A stretch of DNA of 64,000 nucleotides from Cladorhizidae sp. MBARI D1340-BT2 (GCA_028752905.1 JAQNBH010000006.1:30397863-30461862), one strand, 5' to 3'. Positions 34,775 through 47,747 are shown, counted from the first letter of the stretch. Notes: a model not told the origin generated them from the letters alone. Made by a program: numbers and translations.

Positions 34775-35059
34775 GTGATCCCTTATCAACATACTTATGT
34801 AAGCCAGAAATTGATTAAATCATATTACCCACAGAGATCAGAATGCTCACTTAGCTGCCATCAAGCTCAAATTCACTCTCCCTGTGACATCCATCATTGT
34901 CCGTGGGATGGGATCCAGGATGAACTATTGATAGTTAATGCTATCCTTTCTGGTGTTAAAACCTTCACAAATTTTACATCCCAGTTGCTATGCAAAGATC
35001 TTGCTCTATCGTGGCCCAAATCAGCAGAAGACTGTAAACAATGTATCAAAGGACACTAA
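34775..35059 (+). other. Exon-like ORF in A'
   Basis: Frame shared with 6398-6661 (YVSQKLIKSYYPQRSECSLS). Open in both copies, family unknown. Confidence 0.35.
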
Positions 35060-35799
35060 CTCATTTTTTAAAGTCTAAACTATTGAGAGAGTTTACTGGT
35101 AGGCACATGTAGCCTATTGTAGGAAAAACAGCTTGCTAAAAGAGCAGAATGCCCATAAAGATTCCTTCGAGGACAGTGGTTGCGATCAGCGATTGATAAC
35201 AGCATTTTTCTTGTCAAACCAGACTTGTTAATAATAACCTCCGTTTCAATTGCAACCACCATTCAAATAAAAATTGCAGGTAGATGGACTGAAGTAAATA
35301 TTATCTGCAGTTGCTATTAGAAAATATATAGAAATGTTATCCCTAGCCACCTTTCCTTTAGGTAAGTTTGGGTCTTTCCATTCACATCCTTTATACTTGC
35401 TTGCAAAACTGATTAAGTTATGATTTTAAAAGCCTTAAGACCATTTTAGATCAGTTCTTGTAAGTTGCTAGAGTATTAAAAGGCACCTGTACACATACTC
35501 CATCCCCTAATGCTGCAGGGATAACTAATGTTGTTCTAATGCTACTGGTACAAAGCAGCCACCATACTAGAGCTTGGAATAACAATCCCATTGAAGAGAC
35601 ACCTCCCACATATGTGCATGTACTTGACTGTCAAATGCTGAACATTCTATTTTAAGTAGCATTTAGGGGCCTAACTTCTACCACTTTGGTCTATAAAAAA
35701 TATTTTAGTTACCTAAACTGTGGTTGTTATAAGCCTCTCATGTTTAGTTACCTAATGTTGTTAAGTTAAGTTATGGTATCTTGCTATGAAGCACTGTTC

Positions 35800-36149
35800 T
35801 CAAAGTCCTTGAAACATGCACCAATTATGAGCATGTGAACAAGCTTCATGATAAGTGTAACATGTTTCCCAGAACATTGAGGCAAGAATTGTAATAGCAT
35901 AACCAGGCCTATTTATAGCTGCAACTCTCTGTAACTGTCCACAGTTTCCTAACGAGTATCTTGCTGCTCCATTGCATGACATTTGCAACCTTTTCCAAGT
36001 GACCTAGTAGCACAGGCGGCTCCTCCTGCACGTCCTCTAAATAGCCAAAACGTTTTCCAATGTCCCAATGATGGTATAACTGGATCGTAAAGGATATCAA
36101 CATTGAGCCTGTCACAAGAATTGCATATTTCATGATAACTGATCTTCAA
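35800..36149 (-). other. Exon-like ORFs of unknown function (copy in A')
   Basis: Counterpart of 5301-5650, with SLGNCGQLQRVAAINRPG and DILYDPVIPSLGHW frames kept. See the A copy for the argument that this is a coding module. Confidence 0.4.
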
Positions 36150-36269
36150 ATGGTTTTATAGTTGAATATACTTTGCTGAATAAAACCAATTGCAAAGAAT
36201 GCAGGATAGACCATCTATAGGTCGTTACATCATCTCAGGAGCCACGGTATATACTTAATTTAATATGGC

Positions 36270-36680
36270 TTGGGAGTCTTATGAATTTCATTCATATTCC
36301 ACCCGCACGCTTGACTATGTACTTACATTTTAGCGCCTAATCAAAACAGTCATTGTATAGAGTAGGGCTTCCTGTAGCCACTGGTGCTAATTTCAACTCT
36401 CTAGCACTTGGCAATCTGGAGATATTTACACACCAAAATCAGGCATTCAGGTTTTTGAAGATCCTTCCACTTATAGCTCCTGTAATATGGCTATAGTTAT
36501 ATCTATGAAAAATATTTTAGTATCATCATAGAGCTCACAGAGAGACCTATCTTTTGAGCTGTATACAAAGTCCATAACATGAAGTTTGCAGAATCTATGG
36601 AGCTATAAAGTGGTAACCATAAGTTGTTGTTTTTTTATTAAAAAAAATGCACCTGTCATCCCTGACAAACTCCCAGTTGA
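36270..36680 (-). repeat. Single arm of a foldback element (copy in A')
   Basis: Reverse counterpart of 4786-5265, one arm of the family complete at 32402-34030. Confidence 0.8.
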
Positions 36681-37737
36681 CTCATTGCGAACTGGTGATG
36701 TTTATATTTTGTAAGAGTGATTCTATCACAGGTTAAGTATTGATTTGAGTGAGGATGTAATCCTGTGTAAGTGCCTTAGAACTGTCCATTAATTTGGAAA
36801 TGCAAATTCAGCTGCAATTGTGTCAATTTTATACCTGGAACAGACTAGCTAGCCAGATGTGAGACAAAACTTTCTTCTTTCTGATGAAGACTGAAGTATT
36901 TCTGTTCAACTGTTAGGACTAAAAAACAAACAGATTTAGTTAAAAAGAGAATCCTTGAATTTGCTTAGGGTAAGTTGCTCTGTAACTAATTAATACCGAT
37001 AGACAAAAAATAACCTTGTGTGGCACTTTTATTTTCTTTCTTTTTTCCAGTTCCTGTGTGAGTAAATAGTTCTGTGCAGTTCAAAATCTCATTATAATAA
37101 TATACTAGAACTTTTTTTGGGGGGTTCAGCTTAGAGTAATCGTACAAGTTTGAATAAATTTAGAAGTGTACTAGTATTATGCATAATATGATGAAATGTT
37201 ACATGTTTTACCTTCTTGTATGTAACCTGATATTCATCTCCCTCCTCTGGATATTCGGACTCTCCTCACATTTGGTGAGTATTTGAATCTACAATAATCA
37301 TCCCCAACATCTTGCAATGTGCATAATAGAACTACTTATTGTTGGTGGTAATACCCACAACTGTCTATATCCCATCTCTCTTAACATGGTGTCATAATGT
37401 GCTCAGGATGCTACACACAAAACTAGATGCTATGGGTACATTTTCCTCTGTAAGTTAAAACTAGACCACCAACAGCTGTCTTTGCATTGAACTTGAGCGC
37501 TATGTTGAATGAGCTCTATACTGGGAGGTAGCAACAGCGAACCTAATTTCTGCTGCATTATATGTTTTGTTTGTTCTTGCTCTAGTACAGGCAGCATCCA
37601 GCTGTGAATCTCTATATATTTAACGGAACTCTTAAGGGTATGGATCTTGCTGTTCTTTTACTTTTATAGTCTACTAGATAATGACAGGCTTAGATAATTT
37701 ATCCACTAAAGCTTTGGATGTGGTACCTAGCCCTTAT

Positions 37738-40700
37738 CATGGGCGTACGCAGGGGGGTTTCTGGTGGTTCTGCAGAACCCCCCTTTCATTTTAATGATAT
37801 TCATTGTAATCTGTTTGTGTGTGTTTTGCCCTCTTCATTTCAGGCACTGGCACACTTCATTAATATAATTTTTATTATACATAGGTATATTGATAGTTTT
37901 AAATAATGTGGAAACAAAATTACAATAACTTACGGCTAGGCCTAGCCCTAACCTAGGGAAAATGAGAACCCAACGAATGTACTTTCTAAAGAAAGCCCAC
38001 AAACCCCCCATGCAAATCTGCTCAGGGTGCTCGGGTCCCACCGAGGGGCTGTCAGGTTGGTTGGACTTAGTCCTTTGACCGGTTATTGAGCTAATCATTG
38101 GACAGTTACACATCATGCACATGTAGTGAGCATTAATAGTAGTTGTGGAACTAATGAGCTACAACTCTGCCATGAAGAGGCAATGACAAAATATGGACAT
38201 CAGGTAATATTTCAAAATAACAGCCATTGAGGATGAAGAAAAGAGAAATTATTGCTAGCTATTTAGCTTGAAGCCTGTACACTTGATAAACCAATCTCAT
38301 TTATTCAGATTCTAGTGAACCTCAGTCTGATCTGGATCATTCTGAAATCAGTACCACTCTGGAAAGCTGACATGAAGATGAAGTTCCTGTAGTTAATGAA
38401 TGCTCAAGTGGAAGTGCCGAAGGACCAGAATCGTATGTTTATTATCTGCAAATAGTTCTATTGATGATGCTGCTTGTTTAATAAATGAGCTTTCTAAGTG
38501 GTTCTAGATACTCTTTCTTATGTCACCACGATGTACAATTGCCTAGTGTCCTTACTGGCACCTTATTACAATAGCTATCACCAAAAGTTTAACATATTGT
38601 GGCTCAGTAAATATCCTTGGCTAGTCTACAGTTCTAAGGTAGAAGGAGTATTTTGTCCACCTTGTGCTCTGTTTCTTCCATCTAGCCAACGTCAAGATAA
38701 AGATTATCTGGTAATTAAGCCTTTTTCTAACTGGATCAAGATGAGTTGCACTTTGAGTAATCATGCGAAGCTTCAATACCATCGTGATTGTTTGCAGCAA
38801 GCAGATGCACAATTGAAAATCCAGCATCACGAGTAGATGTAATGACAAGCACTGCTGTTCAAAAGGAAATTAGTGAAAAAAGGCAATACTGAGGCAAATT
38901 GTTTGAGCAATTCTTTTTTTTAGGCTAACAGGGTATTGCATTTCGTGGAAAGTTAGAGGATGTTGCATCGTCAAAGAATCCTGAAAACTTTTTAGCACTG
39001 CTAAAATCTTTTGCGGGGACAGACAGTATTTTATATGAGCATCTTTATTGTACCAAGGCAAAGAATGCAACACACTTATCACCAAGGACTCAAAATGTAA
39101 TTATTAATATTATAGGCTATGATATGATTCTCTTGCCAAAACAATATCTGAGATAAAAGAAGCAAAATATTTTTCCGTTCTAGCTGATGAGATTTCATGT
39201 CACAATGTAGAGCATTTGCACATATGCCTTCACTTTGTTGATGGCCATGGTGACATTCAAGAAGAGTTTGTTTCATTTCTAAAACTTGAGAGAGTCCAAG
39301 CAGCTGATGTAGCAAATGCCATTATACAGACCTTGGAGGGGCTTGGCTTATCACTGAGTGATTTGCGAGGACAAGGGTATGATGGGGCCTCAATGATGAG
39401 TGGGGAGATAGCTGGTGTGCAGGCATTACTTCGAGAGAAGCATCCCAAGGCATTGTATACCCATTGTGCAAGTCATTCCATAATTTGGCTATCATAAGTT
39501 CCTGTTCTGTTCTGTGTAGATCAGATAAAAGGTTTAACATTATGGATTAATGATTCGGCTAAAAGAGAGGGCCTCCTTAAAGCAATCATTCAGAAGAGGT
39601 CTCGGATTGGCACAAAGCAGTCTTCAATAATCAACGTTTGCATTACTCGATGGGTAGAGAACATCAATGGCTGGGAGCATTTCTGTCTATATCATACTTT
39701 TCTAATTGAAATGTGTGAGATAGTACTCTATGGAAATAGTGAATTTCTGAACTTTAAAGATGGTTGGACTACTGATGATAAGAAAAATGCTCTTGCATAC
39801 ATGAAAATGTTGCAATCCTTTGCATTTTTGTATTCCCTAGTCACTCTCTTTAGGTCTATTAAAGAAGCTGTTGTTAAACTACAAGGAAAGTGCCAATACC
39901 TTACCTCTGGAGTGACAATAGTACAAGACTGTTGCAATGAATTTAAAAGAGAGAGAGCAGATGTTGATAATTTTTCACAGCATATCTTTCGGCATTGTTC
40001 TAGATGGGCAGTTCAGTCTAATATAACAATTTCGATGCCACGCATAACTCAGCGACAGCAGCATCGTCTGAATCTACTAATTCAGTTGAGGATTATTTTA
40101 AATGGGCTGTAGTCATCCCTTTTCTTGACCACATTATACATCAATATTTACTAAGCATACCAACCAGGTAGCTTCATTGCAATACCTCTTGCCCATCCAT
40201 ATCACTACTTCATCCTTTATTAATATTGAACCTGCTGTTACTTTCTATTCTGAAGATCTACAAAATGTGAGTATACTTGATGATGAGTTACATCGCTGGA
40301 AGTCAAGGTGGCTACAAATTTAACCAGATCAGTGTCCTCAAACTCTGAGTGAATCGCTTAAACTCTGCTGCCCCAATACCCTTCCAAATGTCCATTTTTA
40401 ACCTTTTTGCTACACTCCCACTCAGTTCCCGTACTTGTGAATGATCTGCTTCCACACTTCGATGTTTAAACAAGTGAGGAAAGACTCAGTCCATTAGCAT
40501 TAATACTGGAATGGATCGATACTGTTGCAAACTTTACGTAGAACAACATCCATGCAGAATTCAATGTTAGCTTATTATTTAAGTAATTTTGTCTGTATGT
40601 TTTTGAAGGTTGCTTAATAAAAATCATCTCTGTAAATATTTTTTGAGTTTCCATGATTTGCTCTTTTGTGCTGGATGGGGTATATATATTTCCCTCTTGC

Positions 40701-40790
40701 ACTATATATCCTCACCATGGCTTTCAGCCACATGATCCACATCCGACATATATACATAACCCCTTTTTCAAAAGTCTGCATACACCCCTG
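37738..40790 (+). mobile_element. hAT-family transposon with 5-bp target duplication (copy in A')
   Basis: Ends CATGGGCGTACGCAG (37738) and TGCATACACCCCTG (40790). They are flanked by CTTAT at 37733-37737 and 40791-40795, the same target duplication as in A. Longer than the A copy because the zinc-finger region is intact. Confidence 0.88.
38330..40560 (+). pseudogene. hAT transposase (TTF zinc finger, DUF4371, dimerisation), near full length
   Basis: In order: a TTF-type region at about 38590-38830 (VEGVFCPPCALFLPS, then LSNHAKLQYHRDC), which binds DNA in this family; the DUF4371/RNase-H-like region at about 39170-39500 (LSDLRGQGYDGASMMSGEIA, then YTHCASHS); a middle part at 39711-40110 (DGWTTDDKKNALAYMKMLQ); and a decayed C-terminal hAT dimerisation region near 40440-40540. 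Stops near 39495 and 40112, and frame changes at 38500, 38850 and 39100, make it inactive. It resembles ZMYM1-like or 52-kDa-repressor-like proteins. Confidence 0.85.
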
Positions 40791-41261
40791 CTTATAAGCT
40801 TCTTAAACTAGCCTTATTCCTACTAGGACAGCTTCTCAGGCTATTCTACTTGGCACACTTGTAGATCTTGGATAGATAACCAATTATATCAACACAGCTC
40901 TGGGCTACTTTCTGGGAAAGTAAATTGGATGATTTTACAAAAATATTTTTAGGGATCAGCTATCTTGTAAACAGCCTCATGTGTGAGTTACTAGGTTGCT
41001 TCTATCACATTCCAAGATGCTTCCTGGCATGTTTCATGTGGTATTATTGTCCTCCTTAAAAAATCAATTTCACACTTGGGATACTATAGTTTCCCCAGAA
41101 GATGCAATGCTTTACAAGTGGGTACTGAGCAGCTGCTTGCTTTACAGCTGTACTCTAAGTTCTTTAGATAGAGGAGCTATTGATTTAGTTAAGAGCATTG
41201 TACAGTTTGGCGTTATCAGATTACAACAGATAGCAAATTTAATTAAATATTGTGGGGTGTA

Positions 41262-43155
41262 ACTATGGCTAAATATTGTGATACAGATAAAGTGCTGTGT
41301 ATGTTGGATCATGAGAGTGATGATAATTTTGATGACTTCATAATGAAGAATTATAGTGAGGATGATGAGGATGTTGGAGTTTGTGAGGTAGCTGATAGTG
41401 TTAGTGATGGCGTAGTTGGTGGTGAGTGTAGCTAAAGTGGTAGCAGTTCTAGTGCCAGTACTTCTTGTTCCAGTTCTTCCATCTCCTTTAGCCAGGCATC
41501 TGGGTTCACTGTTGACATGTAAGGAAAAGAGCCTTTGGAGTTTGCTCAGCTTTTTCTGGACGACAATATCCTGAGGAGAGTTGTGAATGAAACAAATTTG
41601 TATGCTACGCAATTCATAGCTGGAAATAAAGACTTACCTCTTCGATCAAGAGTCAGAGAGTGGAAAAGGTGCTCAGTCGTGAAATGGTGAAGTTTCTTGC
41701 CGCCATGAGCATGGATAATAAGCATCGGATTGAGGACTATTGGTGCAAGAAATGGCCCTTCACCACGTCATGCTTCTCCTCTATCATGGCGGGAGACCGA
41801 TTTTGTCCCGCACTTCTTTCACCTAAATGATGGAGAGAAGATGTACCTAGGAGTCGGCCAGGATATGATGACCTGTTAAAAATACGGCCACTTATGGAGC
41901 ATTTACTAGACAAATTCAAAACCTTTTACCAGCTGGGGAGAGAAATATCAGTCAATGAATCAATGACAGGCTTCAAGGGACGGCTGGGTTTATCCAGTAC
42001 ATGCCAATGAAGACTATCAAGTGGGGCATGAAAGCCTACGTCCTGGCAGATGGCTCCAGTGGATATATGTAGAGTTGGAAGCTCTATGCTGGTGAGGAAA
42101 CTGTATATATATATATATACACCAAAAATTGCCATGTAGAAAAGTACTATAATATTATATATAATAAATATAATTCACTTCTTAGTCTTTCCCCCCCCCC
42201 CCCCCCCCCCACTTTTTTCATTCTTTTTTCATTTCCTTCCCGCTCTTCTTCATTATCCCCTTTTTCCTTCCCGCGTTTTTTTCCTTTCAGTTCTTGTTCC
42301 TTTTTGGGGGGTCTCCCAGAGCCTCTCTGCTACAGAACAACACATGACGTGGTGATGAAGCTAGTGGAAGGGATGGAGTATAAAGGACACCATTTGTACA
42401 CCAGTACAGACTTGTTCCTCACCCTAAAAAGTAGTGGCTTCGGTGCATGTGGTGCAGTTCGGGTGAACAGAAGGGGGGTACCTGCATGTATCAAGGCGAA
42501 AGACAAAATGAAAAAGGGTGATATCAAGTATATAAGTACAAATGGTGTCCTTGCCTTGAAATGGATGGACAAGAGAGCTGTGACCATTCTGAGTACTATC
42601 CTCAATGATAGCACTATAGCAAAGAGGAGGAGGACAAGGCTGTCAGCAACTGGCATGGAGGAGGTCATAAAGCCAACAGCCATTGTCGAGTACAATAGTA
42701 ACATGGGTGAAGTTGACAAATCCAATCAGCTGTTGAGTTACTATACCTTCCAACATAGGACACAGAAATGGTGGAAACGGGCAGCTTTTCATCTCCTCAA
42801 CCTGGCATTGGTAAATGCATACATAATATATAAAGGGACACCTTCGACTGGCCGAAGAGTAACACACCAGTCCTTCTTAGTGAAGGTTGCTGTTGGATTT
42901 CTTCTGGAGGCAGACCTGACAGAAGCTCAGCTTGAAATGTCCATCCCTCACAATCATCCAGTGGCTGAACCAGCCAGACTTATAGTAATGCACTTCATAG
43001 AGCTCCTTCCCCCAAATAGCAATGGCAAAAGTTCCCTGTGTGTTTGCTACCTATGCAGCAGCAAAAAAGGAAGTCAGAACTTCGTTTAGATGTAAGATTT
43101 GTAAAGTAGCTTTATGTATTACACCTGGCTTTGAACTATACATCACAAAAGTTAG
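41262..43155 (+). pseudogene. piggyBac transposase
   Basis: The N-terminus is acidic (EDDEDVGVCEVADSVSDG). The first part of the DDE domain is seen as QLFLDDNILRRVVNETNLYA and NESMTGFKGRLG (about 41550-41980). An AT-rich and pyrimidine-rich stretch (about 42100-42290) with a GTATAT start and CTTTCAG end looks like an intron or insertion. The main DDE region follows at 42340-42850 (KGHHLYTSTDLFLTLKSSGF; EYNSNMGEVDKSNQLLSYYT). The C-terminal cysteine-rich part is RCKICKVALCITPGFELY (43090-43140), reached by a frameshift at an A-run. Several stops and frameshifts before 42000 make it inactive. Its 5' end is shared with A; TTAA-flanked ends were not found. Confidence 0.85.
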
Positions 43156-43369
43156 TCCTGTGCCACTTACCATCCACATCATAATTCGTTTTTTCTTCTT
43201 TTTCTTTCTTCACTTTTTCTTGATTGTATTTTCTTCCAGTAGCACAAGTTTTACCAATCCTATGTATGCAAACAACTATGACTATGAATAATATTTATAG
43301 TGGATATGTAATATAAATGCATTGTTGCTATATCATCCCAAAGCTAGCTGAGCTGAAATATATACTAGC

Positions 43370-43580
43370 ACTGGCTATAGAATACCACGGTTTTCTTGGC
43401 AGTCTACTAGCTACCTCCAGCGCTAGCTATTGCTGGCTATATATATATCAGCTACAACTGCCTTCTTCAAGTGCTAGCTAATTTGCTAGCTATAATGATC
43501 ATCTAAAACTACCAACTTCAATCACTAGCTAATTTCCTAGCTATATTGATCATCTAAAACTGCCAACTTCAAGTGCTAGC
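43370..43580. repeat. Tandem array left of Merlin
   Basis: Units of roughly 55-60 bp with GCTAGCTAATTTGCTAGCTA and ATCATCTAAAACTGCCAACT. The array resumes on the far side of the Merlin element. Confidence 0.85.
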
Positions 43581-45282
43581 ATCAATCCCAATATAAGCCT
43601 CCAAGGGTCGAAAAAATCGTGCGCGTTTTTAATTACGCGAGCAGTACCAAAAGGTGTCGAATTGTGTGCTCAACCTATTGTGTTAGGTGGGTCTGGCGTG
43701 GTTGTGCAAATCGATGAGTCCCCCCAGTTCACACATAAACCAAAGCTGGCACATTGTCTGTCCAAGTTTCAACAATTTTGCTGGTGAACTGTCCATGGCT
43801 GCTTCATGAAAATTAAGATACATTGCTTTTGCTGCTTTGGGCACAAATGAGGAGGTTATAGACTATCTGAAACCCAGGGTTAATTGGGAAGGTAAAACAG
43901 ACATAATTGGCTTAATTGGGGATTTGGTGATTCACTGATGTTATACCTGTGTATTAGATGCAGTATAAATATGACTTTGAGAAGAAAGGCTTCATTGAAG
44001 GATGGTTGGACTTGGGCATGTTCAACATGCAAATCTACTAAATCAATTCGCCATGGTATACAGATTGAATGCAGTTGTGTTGATTAAACAGAATCATACC
44101 ATTGACTTATATACAGGGATTTTTTTTCCTAAATCACGGCTTCCGCTGCGAAGCTGGATCATCTTTATTTATTGGTGGTCCAGGGAATACCGGGTTATAG
44201 ATGCTGCATGTGAGTGTGATTGTAACAAAGATACTGCAGTCAATGTGTACCAGTGGCTGCGGGAGGTATGTTCCACAGAGCTGTGTGCTCAACCTATTGC
44301 GTTAAGTGGGTCTGGCATGGTTGTGCAAATCGATGAGTCCCAGTTCACACATAAACCAAAGGTATTTCAAGGCAGTCGTATATCATATTGAACAAGATAT
44401 ACATGTTTGTTCTTTGTCAATGAATAGCATCACAGAGGAAGCCCTCCAGCACAAGACGTTTGGGTGTTTGGGATGGTGGATACTAACCGCACACCATCTC
44501 TTGGTATTCATGACCACTTGTGTTTGCCACGATAGTCAATTATTATTATATTTTCCAAGGTTTCATGCAGATTGTGGCCCAACGGGATGCAGCAACACTC
44601 CTGCCAATAATTCAAGTACATGTTGCACAAGGAACGATTGTGCACTCTGACCAGTGGGCCGCATACAGGAGGGTGGCAGCTGTGCCTGGTGTGGCTAGCC
44701 ATGCTACGGTCAACCACTCGATTCAATTTGTCGATCATCAATGGGGGTGCACACTCAGTACATAGAATCGTATTGGAATAGGGTAAATATATATAACTGG
44801 TATTTAATAATATATAACTTGAATAACATTCTACATTCTTTACAGGCAAAGATAAAGATGAAATCGATGAAGGGTGTCCATCGTCATCAGCTACCTTCGT
44901 ATCTAGATGAATTCATGTGGAGGGAGCGTAAAGGATGGACAACGGAGGAGGCGTACAAGAACATCATCTGTTCTATAACTGCACAATATCAATGTACAAT
45001 ACTAATTTTAATTAAATAAATAACTAATTTTAAATGCACAATCAATTCGATCGTGGTAAAAAATATAGCTATATTGTAAATAATTATAAGATATATCATG
45101 GTAAAAATAAAAACCATATATTTTAAATAATATTAATCAATGTAGTTATAAGGAATTATAATGTGCAGTTCACCAGCCACGTGCACAGTCATTATAAGTT
45201 TCATTAACACATTCAGTACCGCTCGCGTAATTAAAAATGCACACGATTTTTTAGACCCTTGGAGGCTTATATTGGGATTGAT
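43581..45282 (+). mobile_element. Merlin DNA transposon
   Basis: Terminal inverted repeats of about 65 bp start ATCAATCCCAATATAAGCCT at 43581 and close with the inverse at 45282. They include AATTACGCGAGC / GCTCGCGTAATT. Inside is an IS1595/ISXO2-type transposase gene. It splits a minisatellite. No clear target duplication remains. A fragment of the transposase (about 43676-43765) is a second copy of 44281-44361. Confidence 0.9.
43965..45018 (+). CDS. Merlin transposase, five exons, one frameshift
   Basis: Exons, judged from GT-AG borders and the family pattern: about 43965-44051 (CSINMTLRRKASLKDGWTWA with a CxxC), 44112-44361 (first catalytic Asp in VVQIDESQFTHKPK), 44430-44503 (DVWVFGMVDTNRTPSLG), 44560-44782 (second Asp in HSDQWAAYRR; Glu in IESYWNR) and 44846-45018 (GVHRHQLPSYLDEFMWRER). 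Introns are about 56-70 nt. All three catalytic acids are present. The only clear break is a shift at a G-run near 44744. An upstream exon may exist at 43840-43930 (EEVIDYLKPRVNWEG). ISXO2-like transposases cut and paste the element in the nucleus. Confidence 0.82.
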
Positions 45283-45740
45283 CTCTAATTTGCTAGCTAT
45301 AATGATCGTCTAAAACTTCCAACTTCAAGCGCTAGCTAATTTGCTAGCTATTTAAAGATCAGCTAAAACTGCCTAGACACTTAAAGCGCTAGCTAATTTG
45401 CTTAGCTATAATGATAATCTAAAACTGCCAACTTCTAATTTGCTAGCTATAAAGATCAGCTAAAACTGCCTATACAGTTCAAGCGCTAGCTACTTTGCTA
45501 GATATAAGGATGGCCTAAACTACTATACCTCGAGAGCTAGCTATCCAAAGATGACCTACAAATATTTACTTTACTAATTAGCTAAGCTATATAAATAAGA
45601 TCTACAATTGTCTACTTCGAGCGCTAGCTATAAGATGACCTACAGCTAGCTACCTTGAGCGCTACCTAAAAAGATAGCCTATATACAACTAGCTAGCTAG
45701 CTATAAAAATGATATAGCTAAAACTAACTTCGAGCACACT
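45283..45740. repeat. Tandem array right of Merlin
   Basis: Continuation of the GCTAGCTA-rich minisatellite seen at 43370-43580, with diverged units. Confidence 0.85.
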
Positions 45741-47599
45741 ATGTAACAAACTGGTTAGCTCATCCACATAATAATCTTACTTGGAGTCTAGCTTCACTTG
45801 TCTTGTAATCTCTAAAGATTCTTCTAGCCTCGTGTTAGGTAGAAAGTGAGGAGATAGTCTGAATATCAATGAACACTCACCTCAACGAGCCACACACAAC
45901 AAAAAAAAATTATAATAAAAACATCAGGTAATTTTTAAAAAACAGGTGATTCCAATAAACAGTGTCCACGTGCAGGGGAAATTACCTGGGTAACTCCCTT
46001 CGCATTCTAAGAGTTTAAGGATGCCAATGGGCAATATTAGGAAAGTTATGAGTAAAAAGAACATATCAACAGAATACATCTGTAAATACTTGTGTTCTTC
46101 CTTGATGTTATAACTCTACCTACCTCTTGCTAGTGCCTCAACCGCCAGGGCCATGTAGGACTTGCCAGGCTGCTGGCAGAAACCAAACCCCTCATTAACA
46201 AAGTGCTAATGCAGTTAGAGGTGCTGTGAGGCCCAGCATCTGGCCAAACCAGTAAAGCAACATATTGCCTCCATTCATTTCCACCAATCACTGTTGCACA
46301 CCATTCGCTATTGTACCCATAGTTCATATTGAAATGTAATTAAGGTACATTATGACACTGGCAACCTGGAGTAACTGGCTAGCTGTTCTCTTAGGGTATA
46401 AATGTACTCTATGTATGCCAAGCTCCTGCAAGCTCCAGGTTTCTAGATCACTGAATCTTCCATGCCTTCTTTGTGACTTGTGGCTGCCCCTTTGCTGAAG
46501 CTGTGGCACAGTAGACTTTCACGTATCAGAACGTCGGATTATTCAAACTCAGTTGCATGGTAATGATCATCAATGGGAGATTTCATTAGGGAGGACTTGA
46601 GATAGACTCTAACAAGAGTATGGCAGTAGAAATGCAACGCAGAGATCATGAAGAATGAAACAAAACTTCGACAGTTAGCAGCACCATTCATAGTAAGTGG
46701 AGTGTTCAAGTCATGTCATGAGCCTTGCTAAAGACGACAAGCTTGGAAGCACTCTATATTTCTATTTCATTCAGAAAAGGGGCCAAGGCATCCAGTCTCA
46801 GTGGAATTCCATGAAAAGTTACATGAAGGAGGAGTATCAATAGCACACCATTTGCTAGGAGCAAACTGGCACGATGAGATAGACCACCAAGTGTTGCAGG
46901 AAATTCTGAATCCTCCGAGACAGCACTGGTGGTTGTTAAAGGAGTGAGACATCTGGCATGCACAAAGAGGCATGATAACCTGAAGCAAAGAACTCTTGCA
47001 TCTCATTTTAGTAAATAGTGTTATTGTAGAGGATGTAGTAATCAACAACAATTGATCGTATAAAATATACACAACAATACTGTAAATGAATGAATATGTG
47101 TATAAGACAGCATGGCTGCTACTGAGGACATAGCTGCTTCTCCTTCAGGAAGTAAGCTGCACATATTCCATGGCCCTGCAGACAAAAATCGCTAATGATA
47201 TTAGCAATTATTCAAACACCCAAGTCAGTACTTGCTTGCTTTTCATATATCCAAAGTTTTCCCTTATCTGAACTATAGTGTAGATCCCAATACGTTGAAT
47301 GCATTTGGGTCTACAGTACCCAGATGCAACTAACCCTGCCTTGGCTGGGGACCATCATGCAGCCACTAACCATTGACATGTCAGATATGTGCTGTCTCGA
47401 AACACAGAGAGTGGGCCTTTTTTACCCAGAGGTTAAGCAGAGTCCTGACTGGACAGATATCTGACTTTTTCTTCCCGATGAAGAGCTGGATTCCGTGATG
47501 AAAATTGTCTATCTTCGACTGTAATAGTCATTCTTATGATGTCCTGGCAGGACGGATGACCCACTGCAATAGCTGAGCAAGACAAGTGGCATATTGGTT
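45741..47599. other. Spacer with unidentified ORFs
   Basis: The minus strand holds ORFs 46130-46327 and 46324-46509. The plus strand near 46778-46945 has an open frame after a possible acceptor (TTTCATTCAG) that reads VEFHEKLHEGGVSIAHHLLG. None has a recognised domain, and none is present in A or B. Confidence 0.3.
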
Positions 47600-47747
47600 C
47601 ATAGAGGCTTCTGATAGACTGTCATATCATTTCTCCTGATCTTGGAAAGCAACAGAGGTCAAAGCAGCATGCATCCCAATGTGTGATGTACAATGGTATG
47701 AGTGGGCCCCCACCTCCTTTTAGCTTTATAAGAATATCAGGAGATAT

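Larger units (their letters stand above)
34557..41757. repeat. Inverted duplication block A'
   Basis: Reverse copy of 1-6881. It keeps the full hAT gene, including the TTF-type region lost in A, and continues past 41757 into the remainder of piggyBac, for which no A counterpart is visible because the window ends. Confidence 0.95.
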
